DNA from: Terriglobales bacterium
Lineage (GTDB): Bacteria; Acidobacteriota; Terriglobia; Terriglobales; Acidobacteriaceae
Length of the DNA stretch: 64,000 nt
Assembly: GCA_035764005.1 (NCBI GenBank)
Contig: DASTZZ010000031.1
Span: 1 to 64,000, forward strand
Reading direction: 5' to 3'
Shown: piece after piece, positions 52,751 to 61,397 of the stretch
How the letters are laid out: the number at the start of each line of letters is the position of its first letter
Numbering within the stretch: the first letter of the stretch is position 1
Translations under genes and position numbers: made by a program
The notes under the pieces: model-generated
The model's database searches: none
What the model was told of the DNA's origin: nothing
The model's input: the letters and a program-made list of their open reading frames with translations, nothing else

Positions 52751-53539
52751 TTACTTGTTCTTCCAGACCGGCTTTCGTTTCTCCAGCACTGCGCGTAGAC
52801 CTTCCTGCACGTCTTGTAGGTTCATCAGCTCGTTCAGGTAGATGTTCTGCGACTTCTTCATGGCTTCATCGAGCGGCAGGCCGATGGAGCTGCCGATCAC
52901 TTTCTTTGTGACTTCAAGGACCGGGCCGCTGAATTCGGCGATTTTGGCGAGAATGGCCTTGACTGCGCTGTCAAGTTCCGATTCGGGAACTACTTTGTTT
53001 ACGAATCCCAGGCGTAGCGCCTCTTCTGCGCTAAGAGCTTCACCGGTCAGGATCAGTTCGTAGGTTTTCTTTGGGCCGATTAGTTGGGGCAGCATGACTG
53101 CCGCGAATGGCGGGAAGACTCCGAGCTTCACTTCCGGCTGAGCAAACTTCGCGCTGGAAGTGGCTATAACCATGTCGCCGAACGCTACCAGTTCCGAGCC
53201 GGCTCCGATGGCGGGGCCATTCACAACCATAATCAGCGGCTTCGAGATCTCTCGAATGGCGGAGAAGACGCGGTTGAAAGCTTCGAGCGTCTGGAAGACA
53301 CGATCGGGCTTGGAGTCTTCGAGCGAGATCCCGGCGGAAAACGTCTTTTGCGAGGAGCCTACGACGATGGCTTTGATGTCATTGCGGCCGTTCAGGCTCT
53401 CGATGCACTGCGCCATCTCCGTCATCATGGGGACGGTGAGGACGTTGTATGGCGCATGATTCAGCGTGATGCGGGCGATTGTGTCGGAGATATCGAATTG
53501 GATGAACTTAAGCTGTTCGCTTACCAGAGCGATGGACAT
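52751..53539 (-). CDS. Enoyl-CoA hydratase/isomerase (crotonase) family protein
   Basis: Crotonase fold: ITLNHAPYNVLTVPMMTEM, SSQKTFSAGISLEDSKPD (oxyanion-hole region), PLIMVVNGPAIGAGSELVAF and AQPEVKLGVFPPFAAVMLPQ. Position Glu in PEVKLG is retained, while the second catalytic Glu of hydratases (GSELVAF) corresponds to Glu here as well, so hydratase-like chemistry is possible. Family members vary widely, and neighbours give no pathway. At 262 residues it is complete. Confidence 0.85.
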   Translation of the reverse strand: MSIALVSEQLKFIQFDISDTIARITLNHAPYNVLTVPMMTEMAQCIESLNGRNDIKAIVVGSSQKTFSAGISLEDSKPDRVFQTLEAFNRVFSAIREISKPLIMVVNGPAIGAGSELVAFGDMVIATSSAKFAQPEVKLGVFPPFAAVMLPQLIGPKKTYELILTGEALSAEEALRLGFVNKVVPESELDSAVKAILAKIAEFSGPVLEVTKKVIGSSIGLPLDEAMKKSQNIYLNELMNLQDVQEGLRAVLEKRKPVWKNK

Positions 53540-53724
53540 TTACACCTCGGGGATATGGGCGAATTATGGCACATGCCGGAGGTTACCTGGAGCACCGAAT
53601 GGAGGTGTCCGGCTGGGTTCCTGCGGCCCGAATTGACACATTCGTTACGGTGCCTGAGAATAGCTGCAGTCGGCGCTATACGGCGCTTTTTGCCTCCTGG
53701 CCGATACGCGGATTAAGGACCCGT

Positions 53725-54117
53725 ATGGCAAACATCCTCTGCGTGGATGATGAGCCCCACGTTGTAACTCTGAAGTGCGCCATCCTCGAATCGGCAGGAC
53801 ACTCCGTGACCGCCTGCACCTCGGCGCGCGATGCCATCGATAAGCTCCGCCACAACGCCTACGACGCCGTCGTGACCGATTGGCGGCTTGGTGATGCCAA
53901 TGGACGGGCGGTTGTCCAGGCGGCGAAAGACCATTCCAGCATGCCGGTTGTTGTTGTTTCCGGATACGTGGCCGAGGCGTTTCAAGCTGCTGAGCCTCTC
54001 GCCGATCTCTACCTCGAAAAGCCAGTCAATCCCGAAGAGTTGGTCACCATCGTTAACGAGCTGCTGAAGAACCAGGAGCGCGATGGGGAGGCGAAGAAGA
54101 CCAGTAGTAAGCAGTAG
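53725..54117 (+). CDS. Single-domain response regulator (receiver only)
   Basis: A CheY-like receiver of 130 residues: acidic pair in ILCVDDEPHVVTLK, phospho-acceptor Asp52 (DAVVTDWRLGD), Ser/Thr position in VVVVSGY and Lys99 in LYLEKPV. It has no output domain, only a charged C-terminal tail (NQERDGEAKKTSSKQ). ATG 53725 is chosen because the receiver begins there. The partner kinase is unknown; a soluble-facing histidine kinase is encoded at 58562-60349. Confidence 0.88.
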   Translation: MANILCVDDEPHVVTLKCAILESAGHSVTACTSARDAIDKLRHNAYDAVVTDWRLGDANGRAVVQAAKDHSSMPVVVVSGYVAEAFQAAEPLADLYLEKPVNPEELVTIVNELLKNQERDGEAKKTSSKQ

Positions 54118-54227
54118 AAAGGCAGTCGGCATTCGGCACTCGGCATTCGGCAAAACATCCTCACAGCAATTATTAGGACTTTCTTTGGACCAAGGCCGGT
54201 CGCATTCATGGTCTACATCCCTTATTT

Positions 54228-54389
54228 ACTGTCATCCCTCGTGCCGCCAAGAGCCTGATCCGAACTTAGACACGTTGCTTTGCGGCACGGGGGGCCTGCT
54301 GTTGAGAAGTCGAAAAGCAGGTCCCCCGCGCCGCAAAACGAAGTATGAGGTGCCGAAAACAGCTCGGCGGCGGCGCGAGGGAAGACAGT
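54228..54389. repeat. Palindromic element G
   Basis: A 162-bp element whose ends actgtcatccctcg and cgagggaagacagt are complementary. Inside, gctttgcggcacggggggcc is mirrored by gtcccccgcgccgcaaaac. One copy is seen, and it is non-coding. Confidence 0.75.
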
Positions 54390-54450
54390 GATTATTTGCT
54401 GTTATTAGTTTGTCCGGATGGACAGCAGTGGATTCGTAGAGAGCAGAACA

Positions 54451-54480
54451 AAACCCAGCCAAAGGCTGGGTTTTTGATTT
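54451..54480. terminator. Bidirectional rho-independent terminator
   Basis: AACCCAGCC-AAA-GGCTGGGTT forms a 9-bp stem followed by TTTTGATTTT on the plus strand and by TTTTGTTC on the minus strand. It lies between two convergent genes, the receiver protein (end 54117) and the LuxR-type regulator (end 54527). Confidence 0.85.
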
Positions 54481-54526
54481 TGGGTTTAGCCGACTGCTGA
54501 ATGCCGAGTGCCGACTGCCGGCTTTC

Positions 54527-55189
54527 TCAATTGCTCATCTGATTCGTTGCACTGCCCACCAACGCGGCAGCAGCTTCGTTCAGGATGCGGTGATGAATCG
54601 TGAAGAGCGCGAGCTCAAGGCGGTCGGAAACACCGATCTTGTCATAGACGTTTCGAAGATAGTTCTTAATCACCTGTTCGGTGGTACCGAGCTGCGTGGC
54701 GATCTCTTTGTTCTTGAATCCCTGAACGATCAACGCAACGATGCGCAGCTCTTTAGGCGTGAGGCGGTCGCGAACGCGCGCTCCGACGATGTCGTTCTCC
54801 GTCGCTTCGGCGGCGGCTCCGGCGTCCTGAACCCAGGTTTCGCCGCGAGAGACTTTGCGCACACACTCGACCAGCGATGCTCCGCTCACGTTGCGGAAGA
54901 CCACGCCGCTGATGCCGAGCTGCAAGTACTGCGCGCTGTTGTCGGCGCTTTCGATGACGATGATGAGGCGCGTCTTGATCTTCTTCGCGGCTTCGACGAG
55001 CTGGCGAATGTCCACGCGCATCGCGGTGGAAAAGATGAGGACGTTGGCGCGGAAGCTCTCCAGCGCGACCATCATGCGGTCGGTGTTTTCGCATTGCGCG
55101 ACGATGCGGAAATCGTCTTCGACGGCCAGCACCTTGGCGGCGCCGGCGCGGAATATGGCTTGGCTATCGGCCAGAATAATCTTAAGCAT
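54527..55189 (-). CDS. NarL/LuxR-type response regulator with degenerate receiver
   Basis: The C-terminal HTH is canonical: RLTPKELRIVALIVQGFKNK, EIATQLGTTEQVIKNYLRNV and YDKIGVSDRLELALF. The N-terminal receiver keeps the fold, but the phospho-acceptor Asp is replaced by Ser54 (NVLIFSTAM) and the acidic pair is DS rather than DD (LADSQAIFR). Phosphorylation by a kinase is therefore unlikely; the protein may be constitutively active or regulated by ligand. At 220 residues it is complete. A PilZ gene lies 95 bases upstream on the same strand. Confidence 0.88.
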   Translation of the reverse strand: MLKIILADSQAIFRAGAAKVLAVEDDFRIVAQCENTDRMMVALESFRANVLIFSTAMRVDIRQLVEAAKKIKTRLIIVIESADNSAQYLQLGISGVVFRNVSGASLVECVRKVSRGETWVQDAGAAAEATENDIVGARVRDRLTPKELRIVALIVQGFKNKEIATQLGTTEQVIKNYLRNVYDKIGVSDRLELALFTIHHRILNEAAAALVGSATNQMSN

Positions 55190-55284
55190 TGGTAATGCGG
55201 CGACTCGTCGCCGACCTCGTTCTTCTTTCCAGTCTCACGACTGGGCAAAATAAATCGCGCAGGCGTTTTGCCCGCGCGAAAAAA

Positions 55285-55605
55285 TCACTGCTGCGCGCCA
55301 CGCACGAATTTATAGTTATCGATCACGCAGGCCACGCCGCCCTTGTCTCCCTGCGGACGCTCTCTGCGCACCACGCGTCCCTGGCAACGCACGCGCACAT
55401 CGTTGTTGCCTCCGATGATGTCGGACGGAAGCGTAATCTCGAATTCAATCTGAGAGCCGACCTGCAGCTCCGCGTCAGCGTGAATGTACACGCCGGCGGC
55501 ACTCACGTTCTGTGTGGTGCCCGAGGTCTGATCGGCGGACTCTCCCTCCCGGATGGTAATCGGCAGATTCAGAGGGAACCTTCTGCCTGTTCTAGCGTCG
55601 GACAA
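55285..55605 (-). CDS. PilZ-domain c-di-GMP-binding protein
   Basis: This 106-residue single PilZ domain has both cyclic-di-GMP motifs: RxxxR at Arg5-Arg9 (ARTGRRFPLNLPI) and NxSxxG at Asn33-Gly38 (NVSAAGVYIHA). Such small proteins relay c-di-GMP to motility, adhesion or secretion machinery by protein contact. It may be co-transcribed with the degenerate LuxR-type regulator. Confidence 0.88.
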   Translation of the reverse strand: MSDARTGRRFPLNLPITIREGESADQTSGTTQNVSAAGVYIHADAELQVGSQIEFEITLPSDIIGGNNDVRVRCQGRVVRRERPQGDKGGVACVIDNYKFVRGAQQ

Positions 55606-55924
55606 ACTGCATCTCCTTATTCGCGCCCTCGATTTCAGGGTTAATTTACCGAGGTACTGGGGTAGGGCAATTCGGTTTATACCACGAACTACTCTGATTG
55701 CTGCACGATTAGGGGATATTAGCCTTGATTCTCGGTATTACGCTTAGGTCTTTTTTGGTTACTAAAGTACCGTTCGCGTTTGATGAGTGACAGAACGGCC
55801 GACGCGGTCGGTGGGGCAGCGGCATCTGTTGCGGCTGCGTTCTCCACAATCGAGGACAGTATCGTTGCACTCGGAGCTCGCCATTCGGCGATCTCCGACC
55901 CATCGGCTACCGCCGACGGTTCTG
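55606..55924. other. Non-coding region with degenerate inverted repeat
   Basis: No gene is supported. agaacggccgacgcggtcgg (from about 55791) and gctaccgccgacggttctgt (to about 55925) form an imperfect inverted repeat that abuts the GH3 stop codon; it resembles the element at 48347-48424. agtaccgttcgcg lies at about 55766. Confidence 0.5.
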
Positions 55925-58471
55925 TTATTGATTCACCTTGCCTTGCAGCTTGATATCCGCATCCGAGCTTCCGACGTAGATGTTGTAAGTTCCGGGATCG
56001 ATCTTCCATCCGTGCGTCTTCACGTCGTAGTACGAGAACGCTCGCGAATCGAGCGAGACGGAAACGTGCTTCGTTTCGCCGGGACGAAGCAGCACTTTGG
56101 AAAATCCCTTCAATTCCTTGGGCGGACGCGGAACCGAACTCTGCGCGGCTCCCACATATACCTGGGCGACTTCAGCTCCTGCACGCCCACCTGTGTTGGT
56201 GACGTCGAAGCTCACAGTCACCGGACCTCGATTCGCTGGAGAGATGTTCAGGTTCTTGAAACCGAAGCTTGTATAGGAAAGCCCAAATCCAAATGGGAAG
56301 AGTGGCTTGATGTTGTCATGATCGAAATGACGATAGCCGACAAAGACGCCTTCGGTGTACTTGATCCGTTTTGGTCCATCGTTCGGATAGTAGCTGTTGA
56401 AAGTCGCGTTATCTTCCCAGCGGCGTTCGAGCGAGATCGGCAGATGTCCTGACGGGCTGTAATCGCCAAAGACGAGTTGCGCGAGAGCGGTGCCGCCCTG
56501 CTCGCCGGAATACCAGCCGTGCATGAGTGCAGGCACCTGATCGACCCAGGGCGCCATATCGACGTTGCCTCCGGCGGTGAGTATGACAATTGTCTTCTTA
56601 TTCGCCGCCGTGATTTCTTTTATGAGTTCATCCTGACCCGGAGGCAGGCGGAATGTACGATCGCCGCCTTCAGTCTCAATTGTGTTGTCGAATCCAGGAA
56701 ACAGAAAAACGACATCAGCGCTCGATGCGATCTGCTTCGCCTCGGCATCGACAGCTTCGGATGCAGGCAGCACTCCAAGCAGCACGCGCTTCGGTCCCCA
56801 TGCGTTGTGGCGGTAGTACTCGAGGCGAATTTTGTGTTTGCTGCCTGGCTCCAGCGTCAGCGTTCCGAAGTTCAGGATCGCGGTCGCGCGCTCCCAGTTA
56901 TCGGCAATGATTTTGTCGTCGACATATAAGCGATATCCGCCGTTCTCGCCGGGCCCGAGTACGAAGAAGTCATGTGGGCCGCCGGTGTGCGCGGTGTAGT
57001 AGCCGCTCCAGCGAATCGAGCCGACTCCAGTGGGAGCCTCGTAGCTGTCGGAGCCGAAATTCACGTGACGATCCACGTGCGTGCGCACCGGCGATCCGCT
57101 CAGCGTCATGTTGTCAAATTCTTCGGCACGTAATCCGGCTTCCCCATTGTTCTCGTCTGTGGTGAAGTCGGTCGCTTCGGCCATTTCCCGAAATGACTTC
57201 AGCCCAGCGCTGTAGAGAATCTTCGGAGCATTCGCCTGGCCGGAGAAATAGCTTGTGAGTCCTTCGAGATAGCTCACGGCATGGAAGGGCACTACGTGCG
57301 CGCTGCCACCGCCGTCCGGCTGTGCCGGATAGGCATCGGGACCAATGACTGCAATGGTACGAATGCTGCTTTTATTCAGAGGCAGGATATCGCCTTCGTT
57401 CTTCAGCAAGACGAAACTCTCGCGCGCGGCTTCGAGCGCGACTTCGCGGCCTTCCGGGTTGAGCTTGGGAATGCTTGCCTCGGTCTGATCGCGATCAAAG
57501 AAGCCGAAGCGAATCGCCGTGCGCAGGATTCGGCGCACGTGATCGTCGATGGTCTGCTGCGATACTTTCCCGGATTGCAGCGCAGGCAGGAGCGTGTCGC
57601 GATTCATGAACTTGCCTGATGGCATTTCCAGATCGAGTCCGCCATTCGCTGCAGCGACGCCGTCATACGTCGCGCCCCAATCGGACATGATGATGCCGTC
57701 AAATCCCCAATCCTTCTTGGCAATATCGGTGTTGATGAACGAATTCTGCGTAGCGTGCTCGCCGTTGATGAAGTTGTAGGAATCCATGATCGCGCCGACG
57801 TGAGCTTCTTTCACCGCTGCCTCAAATGCCGGAAAATAAATCTCGCGCATGGTGCGCTCATCGATCTCGGAGTCGCTGTTGTGGCGGTCGTACTCCGAGT
57901 TGTTGCCCATGTAGTGCTTGATGGTTGCGATCACGCCCTGGCTCTGCAGTCCTTCGATGTACGCAACGGTGGTGCGCGCCGCGAGGAATGGATCTTCGCC
58001 GAAGTACTCAAAGTTGCGGCCATTCATTGGAGCGCGATGAATGTTTACGCCCGGCCCAAGCAGGAAGTGCACTCCGCGCGCGCGCGCATCTTCGCCGAGC
58101 ACTTTGCCCATGCGCTCAACCAGTGCCGGATCCCACGAGGCGGCTAGTCCGATTCCGCCCATGGTCGTCGATGGTCCATAATTGCGGACACCCACCGGTC
58201 CATCCGACATTTTCAATTCGGGAATGCCGAGTTCTTTATATCCGCGGATATAGAAACCTCTGACTCCGCCTAGATAGTCGATCTTCTGCTCGGTCGACAT
58301 GCGGCTCAGGATGGAATCGACCCGCCGTTCGACTGCAGGATCCAGCGACTGCGCACCGGTACTGCTCGGCGCATTGGTTTGCGCGAAGAGGGTGGCAAGC
58401 AGAAACAGCACAGAGCACAACCGCACGATCGGTCGAATCAAAATAAGCCTCCTGGTAAATCGATTTGCCAT
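55925..58471 (-). CDS. Exported GH3 beta-glucosidase with PA14 domain
   Basis: GH3 enzymes hydrolyse beta-linked glucosides or xylosides with retention. The signal region is about 1-31. The N-terminal TIM-like domain has KMSDGPVGVRNYGPS, Lys185/His186 (ATIKHYMGNN) and nucleophile Asp264 (FDGIIMSDWGATYDG). The second domain is interrupted by a PA14 module (about 395-535, FGSDSYEAPTGVGSIRWSGY). A fibronectin-III-like domain (about 740-840) ends the protein. At 848 residues this is the PA14-containing GH3 architecture. ATG 58471 is chosen over TTG 58489. Confidence 0.9.
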   Translation of the reverse strand: MANRFTRRLILIRPIVRLCSVLFLLATLFAQTNAPSSTGAQSLDPAVERRVDSILSRMSTEQKIDYLGGVRGFYIRGYKELGIPELKMSDGPVGVRNYGPSTTMGGIGLAASWDPALVERMGKVLGEDARARGVHFLLGPGVNIHRAPMNGRNFEYFGEDPFLAARTTVAYIEGLQSQGVIATIKHYMGNNSEYDRHNSDSEIDERTMREIYFPAFEAAVKEAHVGAIMDSYNFINGEHATQNSFINTDIAKKDWGFDGIIMSDWGATYDGVAAANGGLDLEMPSGKFMNRDTLLPALQSGKVSQQTIDDHVRRILRTAIRFGFFDRDQTEASIPKLNPEGREVALEAARESFVLLKNEGDILPLNKSSIRTIAVIGPDAYPAQPDGGGSAHVVPFHAVSYLEGLTSYFSGQANAPKILYSAGLKSFREMAEATDFTTDENNGEAGLRAEEFDNMTLSGSPVRTHVDRHVNFGSDSYEAPTGVGSIRWSGYYTAHTGGPHDFFVLGPGENGGYRLYVDDKIIADNWERATAILNFGTLTLEPGSKHKIRLEYYRHNAWGPKRVLLGVLPASEAVDAEAKQIASSADVVFLFPGFDNTIETEGGDRTFRLPPGQDELIKEITAANKKTIVILTAGGNVDMAPWVDQVPALMHGWYSGEQGGTALAQLVFGDYSPSGHLPISLERRWEDNATFNSYYPNDGPKRIKYTEGVFVGYRHFDHDNIKPLFPFGFGLSYTSFGFKNLNISPANRGPVTVSFDVTNTGGRAGAEVAQVYVGAAQSSVPRPPKELKGFSKVLLRPGETKHVSVSLDSRAFSYYDVKTHGWKIDPGTYNIYVGSSDADIKLQGKVNQ

Positions 58472-58561
58472 TGTAAAGGTGAGAGTCAAGGCACATTGAA
58501 TCGTTTCGCGTCGGCCATGCTCTGGCGATGCGGTTGGGAATTATATCTGCGGCTTTGCTGA

Positions 58562-60349
58562 CTAGGAGACGGTTGCGACTTCTGGAGGAGTTGGTTTTGG
58601 AACCGCTTTGAAAGTGATGCGAAACAGCGCACCGTGCGGCTGCAAGTTTTCGCACTCGATGGTCGCTTCGTGCTGCTGGACGATGCCGTAGCAAGCGCTA
58701 AGTCCGAGCCCGGTGCCCTGTCCAAGAGGTTTAGTCGTGTAAAAGGGATCGAAGACGCGCGCAGGTTCGGTGATTCCCGGGCCAGTGTCGGAGATTTCTA
58801 CGACGACTCGATCATCGTTGGCACGGGTTCGGACGGTAATTTGGCCGCCACCGACTTCTTCGACAGCGTCCACGGCATTGTTGAGTACGTGAAGGAAGAC
58901 CTGCAACAAATGGTTGTCGTCGCCTACCACCGGTGGAAGATCGGCGTTTAGATCGCGGACCAATGAAATCTTTCCCGACAAGCTGCCGATCCTGAGCTGG
59001 CACGCGTTGTTGACGAGCGCATTGATGTCCGTTAGCCGCATTTGCGGTGGAGTCTGCCGGGCAAACGAGAGCAGATTTGAAACCAGATTCTTGGTGCGAC
59101 GGGCTTGCTGAGAGATCTTTTCCGCAAATCCGCGCTGCGCCGCGGGCACGCTTTGGTCGTCGGCGATCAATTCTGAATAGCCCAAGATGGCGGTAAGAGG
59201 ATTATTCAGCTCATGGGCTGCACCGGATACCAGCCGTCCAATCGAGGCGAGCTTTTCGGAGAGCATCACCTGCGTTTGCAGTCTTTCGAGGTTGTCGTAG
59301 GCGTGCTTAGAGTCGTCCAGAAGATGCGCGAGCCTGCGATTGAGAAGCTGCTGGCGCGTGAAGATGAGAATTGCTATCACCAGCATGGCTACAAAGCTGA
59401 GCGCAATGCGAAAGCGACGCACCTCCGGCGGATCCTGCAGCCGCTCAAACGAAAACAGGGCAATGGCCGGTATGCTGGCTGCCGCAAAGCTTGCGACCCA
59501 TTCTGGAACTGCAAGCCCGGTATAGCGCTCTTGCCGTTTTCCGTCCGGTTGCGGATTCAGCTTGCGCGCGTGGAATCCAATCCAGGCTATGTAAGCGATG
59601 GAGATGGTGAGCGGAAGATCCCATAACCCGCCGCTGGTGTAGCTCCCCTGCTGAATAAGGATGTTGATGATTGCGGAGGTGGGAGCGTAGATCAGGAATC
59701 CGATCAGGTAATGGTTGTAAATTTCCTGCCATGCTCCGGAACTGTGCTGCGCAAGGTAAAACAAGCCGACGATGGCGGTCGCGAGCTCCGCGTGATAAAG
59801 CAAGTTGAAATTACGATGAAATGGGCCTGCTTCGTAGTGCAGCATTTGCCAGACGAACGTGAACTGGAAGTACAGATAAATCCACCAGCACGCGATAAGG
59901 GCGAATTCAAGCCGGCTTGCGATCGAAGACCCATCTTTGGTGAGGCGATGCGGCAGCATCGCCAATGCCATCATGATGGGGACCACGTGGAGGATAAGAA
60001 GTATGTCCCCGGGCTGCGGAGTTGGCATATGCGCGCGGCGGATGACTTCGTAGTACACCCACATCCAATAATCGAAGGCCCACATCGCCGCGCTGACGGT
60101 CATCAGCGTCCAAAATCCACGAACCGCGCCCTCGGATCGCGGAATATTCACCGCCGTGCCGACAACCATCAGCAGCATGATGGTGAACTGAAGCACGTCG
60201 GCAAATGCCGCAAGGGTCGCCCCCTGCAGAATCCCGGAGCTGGCCAGTTGCACCGCCCCAAGGGCTACGAGCGCGACGAGCCAGGGATGTCGATTTACGA
60301 ATTGTGTGCGCGACGACACAAACGGCCGGACGGGACCAGATGGCCCCAA
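58562..60349 (-). CDS. Membrane sensor histidine kinase
   Basis: The N-terminal half (about 20-330) has eight or nine hydrophobic helices with no recognised ligand domain. A coiled stretch leads to the H-box GRLVSGAAHELNNPLTAILG (His379), then the catalytic ATPase with the N-box FLHVLNNAVDAVEEVGGGQI, ISDTGPGIT, DPFYTTKPLGQGTGLGLSAC and a C-terminal ALFRITFKA. The start is TTG. The kinase resembles NtrB/HWE-type soluble cores. No receiver is adjacent, so the partner is unknown. Confidence 0.88.
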   Translation of the reverse strand: MGPSGPVRPFVSSRTQFVNRHPWLVALVALGAVQLASSGILQGATLAAFADVLQFTIMLLMVVGTAVNIPRSEGAVRGFWTLMTVSAAMWAFDYWMWVYYEVIRRAHMPTPQPGDILLILHVVPIMMALAMLPHRLTKDGSSIASRLEFALIACWWIYLYFQFTFVWQMLHYEAGPFHRNFNLLYHAELATAIVGLFYLAQHSSGAWQEIYNHYLIGFLIYAPTSAIINILIQQGSYTSGGLWDLPLTISIAYIAWIGFHARKLNPQPDGKRQERYTGLAVPEWVASFAAASIPAIALFSFERLQDPPEVRRFRIALSFVAMLVIAILIFTRQQLLNRRLAHLLDDSKHAYDNLERLQTQVMLSEKLASIGRLVSGAAHELNNPLTAILGYSELIADDQSVPAAQRGFAEKISQQARRTKNLVSNLLSFARQTPPQMRLTDINALVNNACQLRIGSLSGKISLVRDLNADLPPVVGDDNHLLQVFLHVLNNAVDAVEEVGGGQITVRTRANDDRVVVEISDTGPGITEPARVFDPFYTTKPLGQGTGLGLSACYGIVQQHEATIECENLQPHGALFRITFKAVPKPTPPEVATVS

Positions 60350-60487
60350 TTGCGCGGATTGTACAACGAAAGCGTTCTTAGCCTAGTGATTACCGAGGTG
60401 ATGCGAAGTCCGCAAAAGTCCATCCGGGTGAGCCGACGAAGCATGCCAGGTTGACCTTGAGTGGAACCAAGCTAGAATGAGAGCAGC

Positions 60488-60564
60488 GCGCCCTTAGCTC
60501 AGGTGGATAGAGCGACTGACTTCGAATCAGTAGGTCGGGAGTTCGAATCTCTCAGGGCGCGCCA
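60488..60564 (+). tRNA. tRNA-Arg (TCG)
   Basis: GCGCCCT pairs with AGGGCGC, the D arm has AGCTCAGGTGGATAGAGC, the anticodon loop CTTCGAA gives TCG (60522-60524), the T arm has GAGTTCGAATCTC, and discriminator G is followed by encoded CCA (60562-60564). Confidence 0.95.
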
Positions 60565-60577
60565 GCGTTTTTCACTG

Positions 60578-61090
60578 CTACTTCCACAGTCCTTCTTCCT
60601 CGGGTTCGATCCAAGGCGCTCTGCTTTCTTCATCGATTGACCAAGCTCCGAGCTTACCGTCGTATGTGAACAGCCATCTGGATAGAATGTCTCTTCCAAT
60701 CAGGCACTGAACGGGTTGTTCGGGCAGGGCACAGCAGAGCACCTGCATAACCTCAATCGTTGCCAGTTTGGAATTTGGAAATCGGACAGAAGCAACGTGT
60801 ACTCCGACCTCATTTGTGCCACCTACTCGAGTGACGATTCTGCGATCCACAAGCGGTAAGGACAATTTCGCAACTGCTTCCGGACTCAGGACGGTACGAG
60901 CTGCACCGGTGTCAATCAGCCCCGGCATTTTGGAGGTAACGTGGCTTTTTCTACTGGTGCCTACGATTGGAAGACCGACTTCAATCTCAAGACGAGGGCC
61001 ATAGTTCTGCAGGTCGGGAGGATCGCGACGTGGCGACGAGTACGTCGGCACGTCAAAACACGGAAAAGACTGGCTCTTGGGCCACCACAC
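60578..61090 (-). CDS. Retropepsin-like aspartic protease
   Basis: The 170-residue protein has the retropepsin active site KMPGLIDTGAARTVLSP (DTGA), the flap-like GGTNEVGVHVASVRFPNSK and the C-terminal hydrophobic Gly motif QCLIGRDILSRW (IGRD). One domain of this type works as a homodimer. The GTG start overlaps the upstream DUF5678 gene by 38 bases in another frame. It ends near tRNA-Arg. The substrate is unknown; the pair with a small DUF5678 protein suggests joint function. Confidence 0.8.
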   Translation of the reverse strand: MWWPKSQSFPCFDVPTYSSPRRDPPDLQNYGPRLEIEVGLPIVGTSRKSHVTSKMPGLIDTGAARTVLSPEAVAKLSLPLVDRRIVTRVGGTNEVGVHVASVRFPNSKLATIEVMQVLCCALPEQPVQCLIGRDILSRWLFTYDGKLGAWSIDEESRAPWIEPEEEGLWK

Positions 61091-61286
61091 GCTTTACCAG
61101 GAAGTCTGCATCCATGCCGTATTTCTCAACCCCAGCGCGGTATGCCGCTTGAAACTCTGCGAAAAAGCCGAGCGGGCTTTTGCCTTTAATTACCACAAAT
61201 TCGCCACGGTGATTGTTGAGCCACTCGGCTTTGTGCGTTTCGTACAGGTCCAATTCAACGCTGAGACGAACTGAAGCAGTTGCCAT
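61053..61286 (-). CDS. DUF5678-like small protein
   Basis: The 77-residue protein has the pattern LYETHKAEWLNNHRGEFVVI, KGKSPLGFFAEFQAAYRAG and VEKYGMDADFLVKRVVAQEP, matching a small family I know as DUF5678, often encoded next to retropepsin-like proteases. Function is unknown. Its start is 111 bases from the divergent HTH gene, and three palindromic operators lie between them, so it may be under the same regulator. Confidence 0.75.
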   Translation of the reverse strand: MATASVRLSVELDLYETHKAEWLNNHRGEFVVIKGKSPLGFFAEFQAAYRAGVEKYGMDADFLVKRVVAQEPVFSVF

Positions 61287-61341
61287 GGGTTGCTACGGTT
61301 GAGATGCGATTAACACCAACTCGAGACGTCGAAAATCATAA

Positions 61342-61395
61342 CAAATATATTTGCAAGCGGAACAAATATATTTGTTACTCTTCCAAATACATTTG
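61342..61395. promoter_or_regulatory. Three phased palindromic operators
   Basis: CAAATATATTTG at 61342-61353, again CAAATATATTTG at 61363-61374, and CAAATACATTTG at 61384-61395. The first two are perfect palindromes and the third has one mismatch. The start-to-start distance is exactly 21 bp twice, two helical turns, so bound dimers would line up on one face. The last ends 2 bases before the HTH gene ATG at 61398. Confidence 0.8.
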
Positions 61396-61397
61396 CT

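Larger units (their letters stand above)
54118..54526. other. Non-coding region with repeats and a terminator
   Basis: Contents in order: tandem ggcattcggcactcggc motifs (54121-54152), a long palindromic element (54228-54389), a bidirectional terminator (54451-54480) and ccgactgctgaatgccgag (54489 onwards). No gene is supported. Confidence 0.6.

Noticed and set aside
59711-60454. A 247-codon rightward frame opposite the histidine kinase
   Set aside because: It is antisense to membrane helices of a kinase with intact H, N and G boxes, and its own translation is low in hydrophobic structure and lacks family motifs.
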